This document shows, one piece after another, positions 1 through 11,538 of a DNA stretch of 64,000 nucleotides. Each line of letters starts with the position of its first letter. The first letter of the stretch is position 1. A program made the position numbers and the translations under genes. The DNA lies in NCBI GenBank assembly GCA_003971905.1, contig RSEE01000026.1, positions 248,001 to 312,000 on the forward strand. The letters are read 5' to 3'. The notes beneath the pieces were generated by a model, which was given only the letters and a program-made list of their open reading frames with translations, searched no databases and was not told the origin of the DNA. Source of the stretch: Moniliella sp. 'wahieum'. Its lineage: Eukaryota; Basidiomycota; Moniliellomycetes; Moniliellales; Moniliellaceae.

Positions 1-708
1 GCAGTGCCCGGTGGCCCCCCATTCGAGGCGAGAGAGTGGATCGATGGTTGACTGAATGGGGAAAATGATTAATCGATTAATGACGCCTGCATGGATGATA
101 TCATCTGACGCGTAATTACGCATTGGCCGCAGACACCGAGGAGGCATCGGCATCGGCCATCTCCACTCGGCACTACTCAACACTACTTCTGCTCCCACCA
201 GCGCCGCACACCCACACTTGGTCTGCTCGCGCCTCGGCTGCTCTCTTCGCCGCTCGTCTGGCTAGGTTGGTCTGGCCTGGTGTGCTCTGGCCTGGTCTGT
301 GCTTTGGCCTGGTCTGTGCTTTGGCCTGCTCTGGCCTGCTCTGGTCTGCTCTCTCGGCCCCCATCTCGCCTCCTTGTGTCTTTGCCACTACCTCCTGCTG
401 GCCGCCCATGCGCCTCCACTGCGCCCTCTCGGCGTGAGTGTATGTGCGAATCTGTCTGTCCCTGTGCGCGCCGCCCGTACCACCCCCGCACCACCCGCAC
501 CCACATCCACACCCATTCCCGTGCCCGCGGCCGTGTCGGCACCCGTGCACATGCCCACGCATATGCCTGACCAGGTGGGCATCGCATCCAATGGCGCCTC
601 ATATGCGCCCCACGACTCTGGCGTGCCTGGTCCATCTGCATCCAACCCAGCCACCTTCTCCACTGCCGCCCTCGCCTTGCTCCGCCTGGACGCACCGCAG
701 CCGATCTG
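1..708. other. Upstream region of the kinase gene, no gene recognised
   Basis: Non-coding as far as can be seen. About 265-352 is an imperfect tandem stretch built on TGGCCTGGTCTG/TGGCCTGCTCTG units. About 465-560 is CCACC/CACCCA-rich. Several overlapping open frames exist on both strands, but they reflect the biased composition and match nothing known. This is probably the promoter and 5' leader of the kinase that follows. Confidence 0.6.
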
Positions 709-3700
709 ATGCGCATGGGCCCACGTGAGTTCGATATCATCCGAAAACTTGGTGATGGCTCCTTCGGCACAGTCTTCCTTGCCAACTGGAAGTCTCCTCT
801 CCCCGACGACATGGTTCCCAGCACCATGCATACCACACGTGCCGCCGAATTCAAAGGAAAGCGCTGGTTGCCATCAAGCGCATGAAGAAACCCTATGCCA
901 ACTGGCACGACTGTCTTCGCCTTCGCGAGCTGAGAGTATGCCTGCCCCCTGCCTCCTATGCCGCCTTTCTGTTGCTAACCTTTCTCTTTGCTTCCCCAGT
1001 CACTACTCGAAATCCCGCACACCCTAATATTGTTGCCCTCTACGACGCTTTCCTCATGCCCGGCACCTCTCAGCTGCATTTTGTCTTTGAATCGCTCGAG
1101 GGCAATTTGTTCCAACTCACCAAGGTGCGCAAGGGCCGTGCTCTCGCCGGCGGTTTGGTCGCCTCCATTTTTTCTCAGACCCTCGAGGGCCTCGCCCACG
1201 TCCATGCCCACGGTTTTTCCATCGTGACATGAAGCCGGAAAACCTCCTTCTCACAACTCTTGGATTGGTCAATTACCCTAACCCCACCCGGCCTGGCAAG
1301 TTCGAGCAGGACGTTTCGGTCGTTGTCAAATCGCCGACTTTGGTCTAGCGCGAGAATTGGCATCCAAGCCGCCCTACTCAACCTACGTTTCGACACGATG
1401 GTACCGTGCCCTGAGATGTTGCTCCACTCCACCACATACTCTGCTCCGGTTGACCTATGGGCCTGGGCACCATCATGACCGAGGTGATCAATCTCGAGCC
1501 CTTGTTTCCAGGGTTTACCGAGCCTGCTCAGCTCATGCTCTGAAACACTTGGCTCACCTTCGAGTGAGTGGGGGGTGGATTCACGCACCAGCAGATCGAT
1601 AGGTGGTGGACCATGGCCTGAAGGGGAAAGGCTAATGCAAAACAATGGCTTGGTATGGCCCCGCTGCCCACCTGTCGAATTCTCCACTCTCTTTGGAACA
1701 AAGATCCCAACCAACTTGATTGCTTTGATCCAAGAACTTTTGCGTTACGATCCTCTGCCCGACCAACGGCGGCAGACTGTCTTCACTTTCCCTACATCCT
1801 TGAGGATGCGATTAAACTCCAACCCCCACCATCATCACACACAACGCGCTTCCCCCTCGGCGCCCCCACTAGGCACATCGGGCTCTGCCTCCACAGCGGC
1901 GTTCTGCCCTGCCATCCACCACACCTCCAGTTTTGGCTCATGCTGGACAGGCAGCCTCTGTTGCCTCCACTTTTCACCCCTCCGTTCCTGCCGTTGCGTC
2001 TGCCGTTTCCACTTCGTCTCCTAACTTCGCCAAGGAAGCCTGGGTTGCCGCTTCACAGCCCCCAGATCTTGGTAACAGGCGAACCAACCTAACGACACCA
2101 ACTCTGTCTCTTCGGTGAGGATAAGGAACACGGCAGCCACGCCCCTCTACGACCCATACCACATACCAACCCCCACACTCACGTATACACGCCCCGCTCT
2201 CCCCAAATCCCCTTACCAATCGCCCCTGCCTCGTTGGCATCCACAGAATCCCAAGGCTTACAGGCACCCCTCTCCACTGATATGAGTCACTACCCCCTCC
2301 GCATTTCATGGGTCTGCACCTTCAGTGGCAGGCGGTACGCCGGGCTATACGTCCAGCTCTGTGAAGAGCTTGAACTTTACGAACGATAAGGGTCCTGGAC
2401 AAGGACGTGCCCGCGCGTCCTGTCCCGCCGTACAGTGGGCCTCCGCTCGATGGATACCAAGGCGGCAGCCCCAACTCCCTTGGCCGCACCGCTGTCGCAC
2501 ATTGAGGAGAACCCGAGTCATCGAGATAATCTTTTCGATTCTCCACAGCGCCGTGATTATCATGGAAGCGCAGGGTACCATCCGCCGCCCTGGGAGTCAA
2601 GCCAGCCTCCCGAGGAGATGCTTGCGACACTCGATAGTCCAAGCCTAGTAGAACAAGAATATGCACTTGGGCCATCATCACCAGTCTTTTCGACTGTTTC
2701 CACCTCATCTGTTGGTGCAGGGGCGAGCCTTTCAGTTTTCTCGACTGGAATGACCGCTGCGTCTGCCGATGTGAGGGACCATGCACTCACTGGTCGTACA
2801 CGGACCATATGCGTCCCCAGCATCGAGTACGGGTAGTAGCTTCAGCCCAAACAGGGCGATCAGACCCGTTCCCTGTACACAGGTCGAGACCGGTGGGGGG
2901 AGACCTCAGTGCCGATTCGGCAAGCCATGCCTCAGTCACCACATGGCGGCCCACAGGCTTGCGCGACCAGCAGACCCAAGCGACTCATTTGGGTATCAAA
3001 GCACCTCGACAGGCACGGCTTTGTCAGCCGGAAGTGTATCCAGCTTTGATCGTGCAAGTGTGCAGTCGCACTGCTCGCACTTTTCTACCCTCTCTGGCCG
3101 CAACCATCGACGGGAGCCCCTATCAGAATGAGGCCGGCACGAGGTAAGCCACCCAGCACGCAGGGGTCAGTCGACTCTCAATTGCTTAACGATTTGAGCA
3201 ACCTGCTGGGACCCATGTCCATGCTTCGCCTACCATCAATCCTCGCCCTTTGAATGTCTCCCGAGCGCCGGAAAGTGGGCGCGCGATCGCATGGCCGCAG
3301 CCGTTCCCGTGGCGTATCGCTGTCATCTCGTTCGGGATTGCCATCAAGTCCCAAGCCGCCGCATGCACAGCACCGCCTCCATCCTTACCGTCCTTCCTCA
3401 CGTCCGCTCTCCAACGCATCCAACTCGATCCTGTCTAGTCCTGCTGTACCTCCGTTATCGCACTTTTCCCCACGCGTCACCGCGGAGACAGTGCATCCTT
3501 CTGATATACTGGGACTGAACCTGGACCCCGCCCCCTCAGGATCAGGATCGACCATGTCCTTTCACCCATTCCCTGGGAGCAATTTAACGCCTCCCCGAAT
3601 GATTGCGGGCCTTTCTCCTCTCCGCCCGTAAATGCAAGTGAGGGTCTGCGCTCGCTCCCTACGCCCGACATTTCACCCGCTCCAGCCGCAGTGATGCCGA

Positions 3701-4182
3701 CTGGATTCCAGGACATTCACTGTGCGACAGGGTGGGATCCAGGATCGCCCCCGGGATACGATCTGGACAACAGTCCACAACCGCCTCCTGCCTCAAGATC
3801 AGGGGCAGTTTCGTCGACTTTGGGTCAACCATTGCCTTCCCACTTGCAGTTTGCACCCTTCACCTCGATCCCGAACCTGAACCGCGCCTCTTCCGCCTCA
3901 TGCGGGTCCTTCCAATTCGGCTGCGGACTGCTATACTCTGACTCGCTCTTTCTCGGAGCAGGCATCCTAATCCTGTATTGCCCGGAAAAGGGACGATTGG
4001 GGGCATGCGCAGAGTGCGGCGGGTTTCTCGTTCCGGGGTTGATCGGAGAGGGACCAAGTGCCAACTCGCGCAATGTGCTCCCATATCCGCCTCTTCCCTC
4101 CTCTACATCCATCGTAACCCAACTTTCTTGGCGGTGCAGGCGCCACCCGCTCAGCCCCGACCAGGAAACTCTCGTTTTGTAA
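709..4182 (+). CDS. crk1: Ime2/Crk1-type (RCK/MAK subfamily) Ser/Thr protein kinase
   Basis: Protein kinase with a long disordered C-terminal tail. The frame opens with a Gly loop [10 protein letters not shown], then [10 protein letters not shown] (ATP-binding Lys), [11 protein letters not shown], catalytic [10 protein letters not shown], metal-binding DFGLARE and TRWYRAPE. The activation segment reads [13 protein letters not shown], so the T-x-Y pair of Ime2/RCK kinases appears as S-T-Y. The subdomain XI end [12 protein letters not shown] lies near 1770-1800. One intron is clear (936-999, branch GCTAAC) and a very short one is likely near 1566-1604. The tail from about 1830 is Ser/Pro-rich. 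The reading frame is broken by several one-base shifts; at 1210-1225 one T is missing from a T run in the HGFFHRD stretch, and another shift lies near 870. In smuts and Cryptococcus the Crk1/Ime2 family links mating, morphogenesis and meiosis. The C-terminal end is uncertain. Confidence 0.85.
936..999 (+). other. Intron 1 of the Crk1/Ime2-like kinase
   Basis: GTATGC donor, GCTAAC branch point and CCCCAG acceptor. Removal joins the CLRLREL exon end to SLLEIPH in phase, as expected between the kinase beta3 strand and helix C. Confidence 0.85.
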
Positions 4183-4523
4183 CCCTTTGCCGCCACCATA
4201 TCGCATCCATTTCCGTGCTCCCTTCTCGCCTTTTCGGGCGCCTCACATGTCATGCCCGTGGCTTGTGCCCTGTGCTGGGACCGCCCAGTTGATACCCTCA
4301 CTGACTTGCTTGCTAGCGCTATGCTTGGAGTTAGCAAGTGTTCTGTGCTGCGCAGCACTGCCTGTCTTCATCAATCGTACATGGGTGGCCATTATGGCCA
4401 TCATCATCGGAGCCCAAGAGATAGAATGGCTTACTGCTATATTAAAACCGGAAAATAGCAAGCTGAGTGAACCCCGTACACTCCCCGCCTTGTAGTATAA
4501 CTTGTGGAGACACTAGTCACTAG

Positions 4524-4905
4524 TCACTGCGCAGCCTGGGCGCTCAGCTGAGCCGCGGCCTGCCCCGGTAGCACGGACAAAGCGAACACAGCTTGGGCCG
4601 CCCAGACGCCGCTGCCGTTTCCCAAATCTAGACTGAGATGCCAGAGCCAAAAAGCTCGACTCTCCCTTGAAGCTTGACGCTGGACATGCTCATGCCGAGA
4701 CCCCAGACAGTGGCGCCAAGACTGCCAATGGCGACAGGTCCCGTGCGAGCTCCTGGCCACCCCGCACAGCGCGGGTGTCCCAGGCTTGGATGGCAGGTTA
4801 GTATCAAGGGCGCGGGGGCTGTGTTCAATGCGTTTAATGTGCTTACCCAAACACAGACTGACGTAGCCAGCGTCCCGTTACGCACACTTCTGCGGGTGTG
4901 TCCAT
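4524..4905 (-). CDS. Small hypothetical protein with one intron
   Basis: Not recognised. A minus-strand ATG at 4905 opens a 19-codon exon ending at a GTAAGC donor. An intron of about 62 nt (4785-4846) contains a perfect TACTAAC branch site. The second exon holds a Gly/Val-rich, membrane-like segment (GPVAIGSLGATVWGLGM). The frame stops at 4628, or after one shift runs on to 4524 with an Ala/Gln-rich end. Predicted size is about 90-110 residues. The well-formed splice signals are the main reason to believe it. It lies tail to tail with the kinase gene. Confidence 0.45.
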
Positions 4906-5066
4906 TGCGTATATATATACGACACGAACACCGCGTGCCTAACGCTTAGGCGCCGTTCCGAGCCCACTGTGCCCACCCACAACCACCCCTCACCCCACTC
5001 ACCCTTGCTCCATCACCATCGCTGCCAGCATCTTCCCTTTGCTTAATATTCCTGGAATCCATCAGC

Positions 5067-6782
5067 ATGCTCCTCCCGTCACCCCTCAGCCTCTTGGTCG
5101 CCCTACTGGCCCTGCAAGCTTGGTGAGCGCAATACCCACCGCACGCATCGACGGTCGCAACGCCAAGCAAGCGGGCATCTCAGTACCTCTATATAAGTAT
5201 GACCGGTATGCCGCCCGCGGTGGCAAGCGCGGCACCCACGCTGCCGAGGATATTACATTGGAGCATGCTCGGAGTCAGGCAAGCTATCTGCGAACCAAGT
5301 AACCTCCCACAAACAGCCATCTCAATAGCAGCAATACCAATGCACCAAGCGCGCTAGTGCGCCCCTTACTGTCGTTGGCTCCGACTCATACTACTACGCT
5401 CCCGTTGGGTTTGGTACCCCGGCCCAGACGTTGGCCATAATCCTCGACACGGGATCCAGTACGTTTTGTGCTTATATTCTGTACACCTTTGTTGGTTACT
5501 CATATATTTATGCTGACGCTGACGTGCCTCTTACCTGTATGTGGCATATTACTCACTGCAGGTGACTTGTGGATTGCTTCCAATGCCTGCACCGCCCAGC
5601 CTGTGCCGACCTGCCCAAATTTGTCACGGGGCACTCCAGCACGCTCCAAACCTCGCACCAATCGTTTTCGATCCAGTATGGGCTCGGTGCTACTCGCGGC
5701 CATCTCGCTTCTGATCGAGTCGAATTGGCTGGGTTTGCTGTGGAAAACTTGACCTTCGCCCTGGCGTCAGAAGTGCAACAAGGTACTCTTTCTGCCCCTG
5801 CATCTGGGCTGATGGGCATGGGACTCCAAACCCTCAGCTCCGCTGCAGTGACACCCTTTTGGCAAGTCCTCGCCAAGCAAGGCTTGCTTGCCGATCCCGT
5901 TTTCTCCTTCCAGCTCGCCGAAATCAGCGTGCACTTCCACCTCGTTTCAAAGTCCAGGAGGCGTGTTTACCCTCGGCACGCTGGACTCGCGACAGTACTC
6001 GGGTTCAATTCATTGGGTAAACATGCCCCAGGGTATGGACAATATCGGATATTGGGCCTTGGAACTGGACAACGTCAAGCTTCAGGGCGAACGGTGCCGT
6101 ATGACTCGACGCTGATCGCTGCCATTGACACGGGCACCACTTTGATCGCTGTACCAACCAAGCTCGCCCAAGCTCTCTACAAATCCATTCCAAACGCCAG
6201 GGAGCTGCAGGGCGAGGAGGGCTTCTTTGTCTTCCCCTGTAACACCAAGGCCACTGTTGCGTTTACATTTGGAGGTGTATCATACGATGTGGACCCTCAA
6301 GACTTTAATGCCGGCGCTCTGGATTCGCGCGGCCAGACCTGCCTTGGCGCTGTGTTTTCCATGGACAACCCAATTCCCTACCCCCTCCGTTTGCGGCGAT
6401 GCCTTCCTTAAGTCCTATTTTACTGCCTTTAGCCTTTCACCCAGCCCACGAATCGGGTTGCTTCACTTAAAAAGCCAGGCTCCGCCCAAACCTACCGCTC
6501 CATCGCCTCTGTTGTCACCACCACGGACGCCCACCCCTCCGTCCAACCTACTGCCTCTGGGAAGAGCAATTTGCCCAGTACCGCAACAAACCAACAGGCG
6601 ACGGGGGATCAAGTTTACTATGGATCCGGCTTCCCTTCCCCTCTGGGACCGCCTCCAACGGTCAGGTACCCGCTACCGCTCTCGCCGGCACTTCCGTTCG
6701 CTCCTCTGCATCTGCACTAATTGGCTCGTCGGGGATTGTGGTTCTGGGCCCCATCTTGGCGGTGGCCGCGGGCTTGTTGTAA
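5067..6782 (+). CDS. Secreted pepsin-type (A1) aspartic protease, probably GPI-anchored
   Basis: Extracellular acid protease of the pepsin/yapsin kind. The ATG at 5067 begins a classic signal peptide (LSLLVALLALQA). A propeptide region follows, then the first catalytic DTGSS (5446-5460) split by a 103-nt intron, continuing DLWIAS. The flap region reads FSIQYGLGATRGHLASD. The second catalytic motif AAIDTGTTL is at about 6120-6140, and GDAFLKSYFTAF marks the usual C-terminal strand. A Ser/Thr/Pro-rich linker leads to a hydrophobic tail (about 6719-6779, IVVLGPILAVAAGLL) ending at TAA 6782. That tail suggests a GPI signal or membrane anchor. The family normally has about 400-550 residues, which fits. 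Frameshifts occur after the signal peptide, near 5930, near 6090 and near 6385. The substrate is unknown. Confidence 0.88.
5459..5561 (+). other. Intron within the aspartic protease gene
   Basis: GTACGT donor and CTGCAG acceptor. It lies directly after the first catalytic DTG-S and restores the DTGSSDLWIAS block when removed. Confidence 0.85.
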
Positions 6783-7258
6783 ATGCAGTTCAGGCCTGCA
6801 CGCACCTTCTTCCCCTCTCCCACATCCTCATATTATTTCTTGCCGTGGACACTTTTACCTTTTTGCCGATGCTCGACAATGGATATGGACATTGAGTACA
6901 CCCTGGCCACGCTGGAATGACCCCGTATTTACATGGATACGGTGGGCTTCTTAGCGTCTCATCGCTGTTGCATAGAGTGCCACGAGAGAGAGCTATGGTC
7001 TACTATGGTCCGATAGGGGTAAGGGAAAGGATGAGTGCCATGGGATTTTGTTTTCGACTTCCGCCCCACCCAAGTGGGGGACGTGAACTCTGAGGGGACA
7101 GCGCCTAGCCCCATAGTTCCAGGCAGGCACATGCGCCCCGGAACATAGCTGTACGGAATCCAGCAACAACGACTGCCATTCGAGCACAACAGGCCAATCC
7201 CGCAAATGGGACCCCGAGCACAGACACGAGGCCCCTTCCATCGCAGTCAATAGGGCAA
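6783..7258. other. Convergent 3' intergenic region
   Basis: Lies between the 3' ends of the protease and RPL15 genes. No gene, repeat or RNA recognised. Confidence 0.6.
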
Positions 7259-7866
7259 TTAACGGTAGCGGCGGAGAGAGAGCGTATCGCGCTTCTTGAT
7301 GGTGGCGTTCTTGCCACCGTGCTGGGTCTTGTTGAAGCGGTGACCCTTGCCCAGGCCACGGCTCTTCTTGCCCGTGGCAGTGAGGCCACGCGACTCGCGG
7401 TGCTTCTGGCCGACAATCCAGTTGATGCGCGCATCACGGCGGATGGCCTTGTGGGACGGGTCGACGGCAATCACCTCGTAGTACTTGTAGATACCATCCT
7501 GGTTGATCCAGTACGAGTTGAGGATGCGCAGGTTGCCACACTTCTTCCCCACGCGCTCTTCGGCCGTCGAGCGAAGGGTGCGCTGGTACTTGAGGTGGTT
7601 GACACCCTGGTGCACGGGCTTACCGTAGGTAATACCCTTGCTCACAGGCTTTTTGCGGTTGCCGCGGCGAACACGCACGCGGTAGATCACGTAGCCTTGC
7701 TTGGCCTTGTAGCCGAGACGGCGGGCCTTGTCGGGACGCGAGGGCGCGAAGCGCGGTGGATGGCATTGAGCTGGCGGTACTCCCAGCAGCGGAGGCGGAA
7801 GAGCAGCCGGAGCACATCCGACTGCTTGTTGTTGTAGAGGGTCTGGAGGTACGTGTAGGCACCCAT
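7259..7866 (-). CDS. RPL15: 60S ribosomal protein L15 (eL15)
   Basis: Structural protein of the cytosolic large ribosomal subunit. The minus-strand ATG at 7866 gives [10 protein letters not shown], followed by [105 protein letters not shown] and the C-terminal LSLRRYR, all in the order expected for eL15. The length matches the usual ~203 residues. One frameshift near 7750 (a C run one base short) separates the N-terminal 45 residues from the rest, so the gene looks real but mis-sequenced. No intron is seen. It is divergent from RPL5. Confidence 0.96.
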
Positions 7867-8151
7867 CCTTGGCTGTGGCTGGCGTCTGGCGTCTGGCGAG
7901 CAGCAAGCAGCTGAGCCCCGGCAGAGCGCAATCCAAGTTGCGAAGAGAGCCGATGAAAATAACCCTAGTAATTGATACGCCGCAGCACCGCCGTTTTTCG
8001 GCCTCGTCCGCCACTGCGCCAGTATGTTATCTACATCGTCTTCTGCGTCAGTCAAATTGGTGGAGATACTAGGGTTACGCTCATTGCCATATCCCCTGAT
8101 TCGTCTGCCGTTCTGTTGAGCCACCCCGTCAAGGCACCCATTCCAGCCAAA
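7867..8151. promoter_or_regulatory. Shared bidirectional promoter of RPL15 and RPL5 with two telo-box motifs
   Basis: A 285-bp gap between two divergent ribosomal protein genes. It contains AACCCTAGTA at about 7961-7970 and its mirror image TACTAGGGTTA at about 8067-8077, forming an inverted pair about 100 bp apart. Telo-box (AACCCTA) sites are known in ribosomal protein promoters of several fungi and plants, bound by Tbf1/TRB-type Myb proteins. That they act so here is inference. Confidence 0.6.
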
Positions 8152-9042
8152 ATGGCGTTCGTTAAGCAAGTCAAGACGTCCGCCTACTTCTCGCGGTACC
8201 AAGTTAAGTACCGCCGTCGTCGGAGGGGAAGACGGACTTCGCTGCTCGCCGCGCTCTGGTGACGCAGGCCAAGAACAAGTACAATGCCCCCAAGTACCGC
8301 CTGGTCGTCCGTTTCCCAACAAGTACGTGACGGTGCAAATCGTTGCGGCCAAGATCCAGGTGACGTAGTGTTTGCCCACGCCCACTCCAAGGAGCTCCCT
8401 AAGTACGGCATCAACCACGGCTTGTCCAACTGGACTGCTGCCTACGCCACGGGTCTCCTGGTTGCCCGCCGTGCTCTTAAAAGCTTGGCTTGGACGAGAA
8501 GTACGAGGGTGTTGCGGAGCCCGATGGTGAGTTCACCGACGGAGGCCCTGGATGAGGAGGGCGCTCCCCGTCCCTTCAAGGTATTCCTCGACGTTGGTCT
8601 CAAGCGCACCTCCACTGGCTCGCGTGTGTTCGCCGCGATGAAGGGTGCCTCGGACGGTGGCCTCTTTGTGCCCCACTCGCCCAAGCGTTTCCCTGGCTAC
8701 GACGCCGAGGAGAAGGAACTTGACGCTGACGTGCTCCGTAACTACATCTTCGGCGGTCACGTTGCTGAGTTTATGGAGTCGCTCGAGGAGGAGGATGACG
8801 AGCGGTTCAAGAAGCACTTTGCTTCCTACCTCGCCGACGACATTTCCTCTGACGACATTGAGGAGATTTACGAGAAGGCCTACGAGCAAATCCGGGAAAA
8901 CCCTGACTTCGAGCCTACGAAGAAGGATGTGGAGCACTGGAAGAAGGAGTCGCTCAAGTTCAAGCAGGTCAAGCTCACCTACGCGCAACGCAAGGAACGC
9001 ATTGCCGCCAAGAAGGCTGCCTTCGCTGCTGGCGAGCTCTAA
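8152..9042 (+). CDS. RPL5: 60S ribosomal protein L5 (uL18)
   Basis: Binds 5S rRNA in the large subunit. It starts [20 protein letters not shown] at 8152. [89 protein letters not shown] and the C-terminal [15 protein letters not shown] follow in family order, ending at TAA 9042. About 297 codons fit uL18. At least four frameshifts lie in the first 400 bp, each explained by one missing base in a run (for example a G run at ~8225, C run at ~8320, A run at ~8479). The last 500 bp are clean. No intron is seen. Confidence 0.96.
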
Positions 9043-9693
9043 GCTTCCTTGCTCTGCCAGGACCTTTATCTCCTCCCACCCCCTCCTGTCCCCTTCTCCC
9101 CGTCGGTATGGCCGTTGCTCTGGCGCAGGCGACGAGCATGCACTTTTCTCTACTGCCAGTGTTGGTCGTGGTCAAAACACAATCTTATGCATTGTATGCG
9201 CTCACCTGCCAGATGGGTGTATGGTTGGAAATGGCAGGTTTAGTAGAAGGGATGCTCTCGTTGGCAGCAAATTCTTCGCGATGCTTAGAAAGAGAGTCGC
9301 CAGGAGTGGTGGTGATGGATAAGAGATGTGGAGGACATAGTTGCATGTAATCATGGTAGTCTAGCCAAGTAGTCATGAGTGCGCTGCGGACAGCAAGGGA
9401 TTGGTTGCTGGCGAGGAGGGGGAAAAGTGTCATAAGGCGGACCCCTATGGGTGGGACTTGCCCCTGTATACTCTCCCTTCCACATGATGCCCCTGCGGGC
9501 GGAATGATTATCGATGACAACATCCAATGTTCAAAATGTTTATCGTTCAAAGCCGGAGTGGTTGGAGGTGGTTCACCGGTCGCCGGACACCGACGGACCG
9601 GACTGGTCACTGAGTACTGATTGGGCTTGCCCGTAAGATGCACTACTGTCATCTTAAGCACACCATCACGCCCACCCAGCCTCCCCCACCATC
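9043..9693. other. Intergenic region downstream of RPL5
   Basis: Contains a 158-codon open frame on the minus strand (9185-9661) with no recognisable domain. It may be chance. The last 100 bp are probably the promoter and leader of the F-box gene. No repeat recognised. Confidence 0.5.
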
Positions 9694-11538
9694 ATGGATG
9701 TCTTTGCCCGCCTGCCGGTTGAGATCATCTACGACATTCTCTCCGACCCTGTACTCAGCCCCACTGACTTGGCTCGGACGGAAAGGGTGGGGCGGCAATG
9801 CCGTGCACTGGTGCCGGATGAAGAGGTATGGCGTCGGATAGGAATCCGCACTCTGCCTCGTTCGCTTGCTGGCCAAGTCGTGGCCCTGGAGGATGTCAAA
9901 GCTGCTTGGAAGGAGGAGGACGAAACGCATGTCCTCTCTTCTGTCAGGAGCTGGAGGGAATATGCAACGCTTTCTGGTTCTTGCAGGAAGAATGGACCGG
10001 CGGCAAGCTCAAGTTGATCCACCTGCTCACCCGCACTGGGCAACGCTTCCCAGCAGGGATGTGGCCGGATGCGACAGGGGAGAACTTGGCCCCCGTGCAT
10101 CCACGTGACCAGGCATCTGTTTTTGGCATTTCCCCTGAACTTCTCATCCTTCCGCGTGCACGGATGGTTTTGTCACAAGGAACTAAGTGGGATTGGTGGA
10201 TGGTGCATCTGGACACTCAGGATGTGCCCATGGGAGTGCCACCGGGGGAGGAATTGCCTCCAATATGGTTCGTTATCTGTCTAGGGACGTTTCTGGAGAC
10301 TATCTGGTCGTCGCCTACACATTGCCTTGTGGACGAGGAACAAGCCGACGTACAACATCCTCGCAGTCAAGGTTTATAAGTATGACCCTGTTCAAGGTTA
10401 CCGCTTCCATGTGGACCTAGATCTGGACAAGGTCATAGCGGACGAGATGGGACTGTGGTGGCTCGTCTCCGGAATGATGACGAGGTTGTATTGTACGGCT
10501 GGATCCCCTTACGTTCGCGTCTGCTGAGGAATAGCTAACCCCAAAGTGCAGGGTGCATAGCACGGGATGGCTAACTTCTGGTCTAACGAGACTGGCGCGC
10601 TTCATCGCGCAGTTGATATTCCCTTGGACCGTGTGATGGAAATGACGGTTAGTTTATCCGGCAACATACTCTGCGTTGGCGTGCCCATGTCGATTCAAGA
10701 ATTGTGCGGTTACAATCTTAATGGTCAACGTCTCTGGCGATTGGAGGATAATGCCTCCCACGCCAATTTACAACCTGCAGCTAGCAAAACCAGGCTCACC
10801 GCTCGTGGTAACGCTGGCCAAAGGTGTACAGGTACGTTGAATCACAGCTCTTCTCTCCCATTAACTGATTACCATGCTATTGGAGGAACCTCCCTGCGCT
10901 TCCGTCCTGCATTCTTCCGGATGGCTGGGAACATGCTCATCATCATCACGGAGCAGGATGTGGTACTTCTTCTTCTTCCGTCAGATATGAGTCCCAGTGG
11001 TCTATGCGCCTGCTACCGCTTAGATGAATTGTTTAAAGGTCGACCATTTTCATCAGGAACGGGGGACTTGGCGCTTGATGCCCTTGGGACGCGGGCCGTC
11101 CTCAGCACCACCGCGGGTGTGGTGGTGGTTATCGAATGGGGCAGTGCACAAGCGACGCTCAATCCGGAAGCATTGCACGCGTACACGATTGACTATCTTT
11201 CCCTCTCGCGATGGGAACCCGGATACGCACAAGCACAAGCAGATGTGTTGCAACAAGTGCAGGAGGAATGCGACTCTCCCTTTCCGAATGTCTTTCGTGT
11301 TGCTATCACGCCCCCTGTGTGTATCTGCACTTGCACCACTGGCAAATGGTTGGAGACCGGTCTTTTGTCTTATGTTGGGATCTTATGGGCCCCGCCTTGC
11401 GTCGTCTCAGTCATTCCCAGTACCAAGAGTACGTTCGGCCCAAGACTATCCTTTCGCCCGCAACTCTTTGCACGGGTAGTAGAATGCGATGAGTGGGAAA
11501 ACATACAACTATATATTAGTTGGCTTCCATATTGTTAA
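9694..11538 (+). CDS. F-box protein with a large uncharacterised C-terminal region
   Basis: Likely substrate receptor of an SCF ubiquitin ligase. The ATG at 9694 starts MDVFARLPVEIIYDILSDP, an F-box (LPxEI..IL..) followed by DLARTERVGRQCRALV and DEEVWRRI, typical of an F-box spanning residues 5-50. The rest (about 550 residues) has beta-rich blocks such as GDYLVVAYTL, ILAVKVYKYD, FWSNETGALHRAV, GNILCVGVP, MLIIITEQDVVLL and LDALGTRAVLSTTAG. This looks like a degenerate beta-propeller, although no WD signature is clear. Frameshifts occur near 9950, 10290-10330 and 10530. The final open block (10567-11538) runs 323 codons. The substrate is unknown. Confidence 0.75.

Noticed and set aside
173-908. 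Long overlapping open frames on the minus strand near the left edge
   Set aside because: They arise from the low-complexity TGGCCTG and CCACC stretches and run into the conserved kinase exon on the other strand.
7319-7837. 172-codon plus-strand open frame
   Set aside because: Lies antisense over RPL15; it is a shadow of the conserved minus-strand frame.
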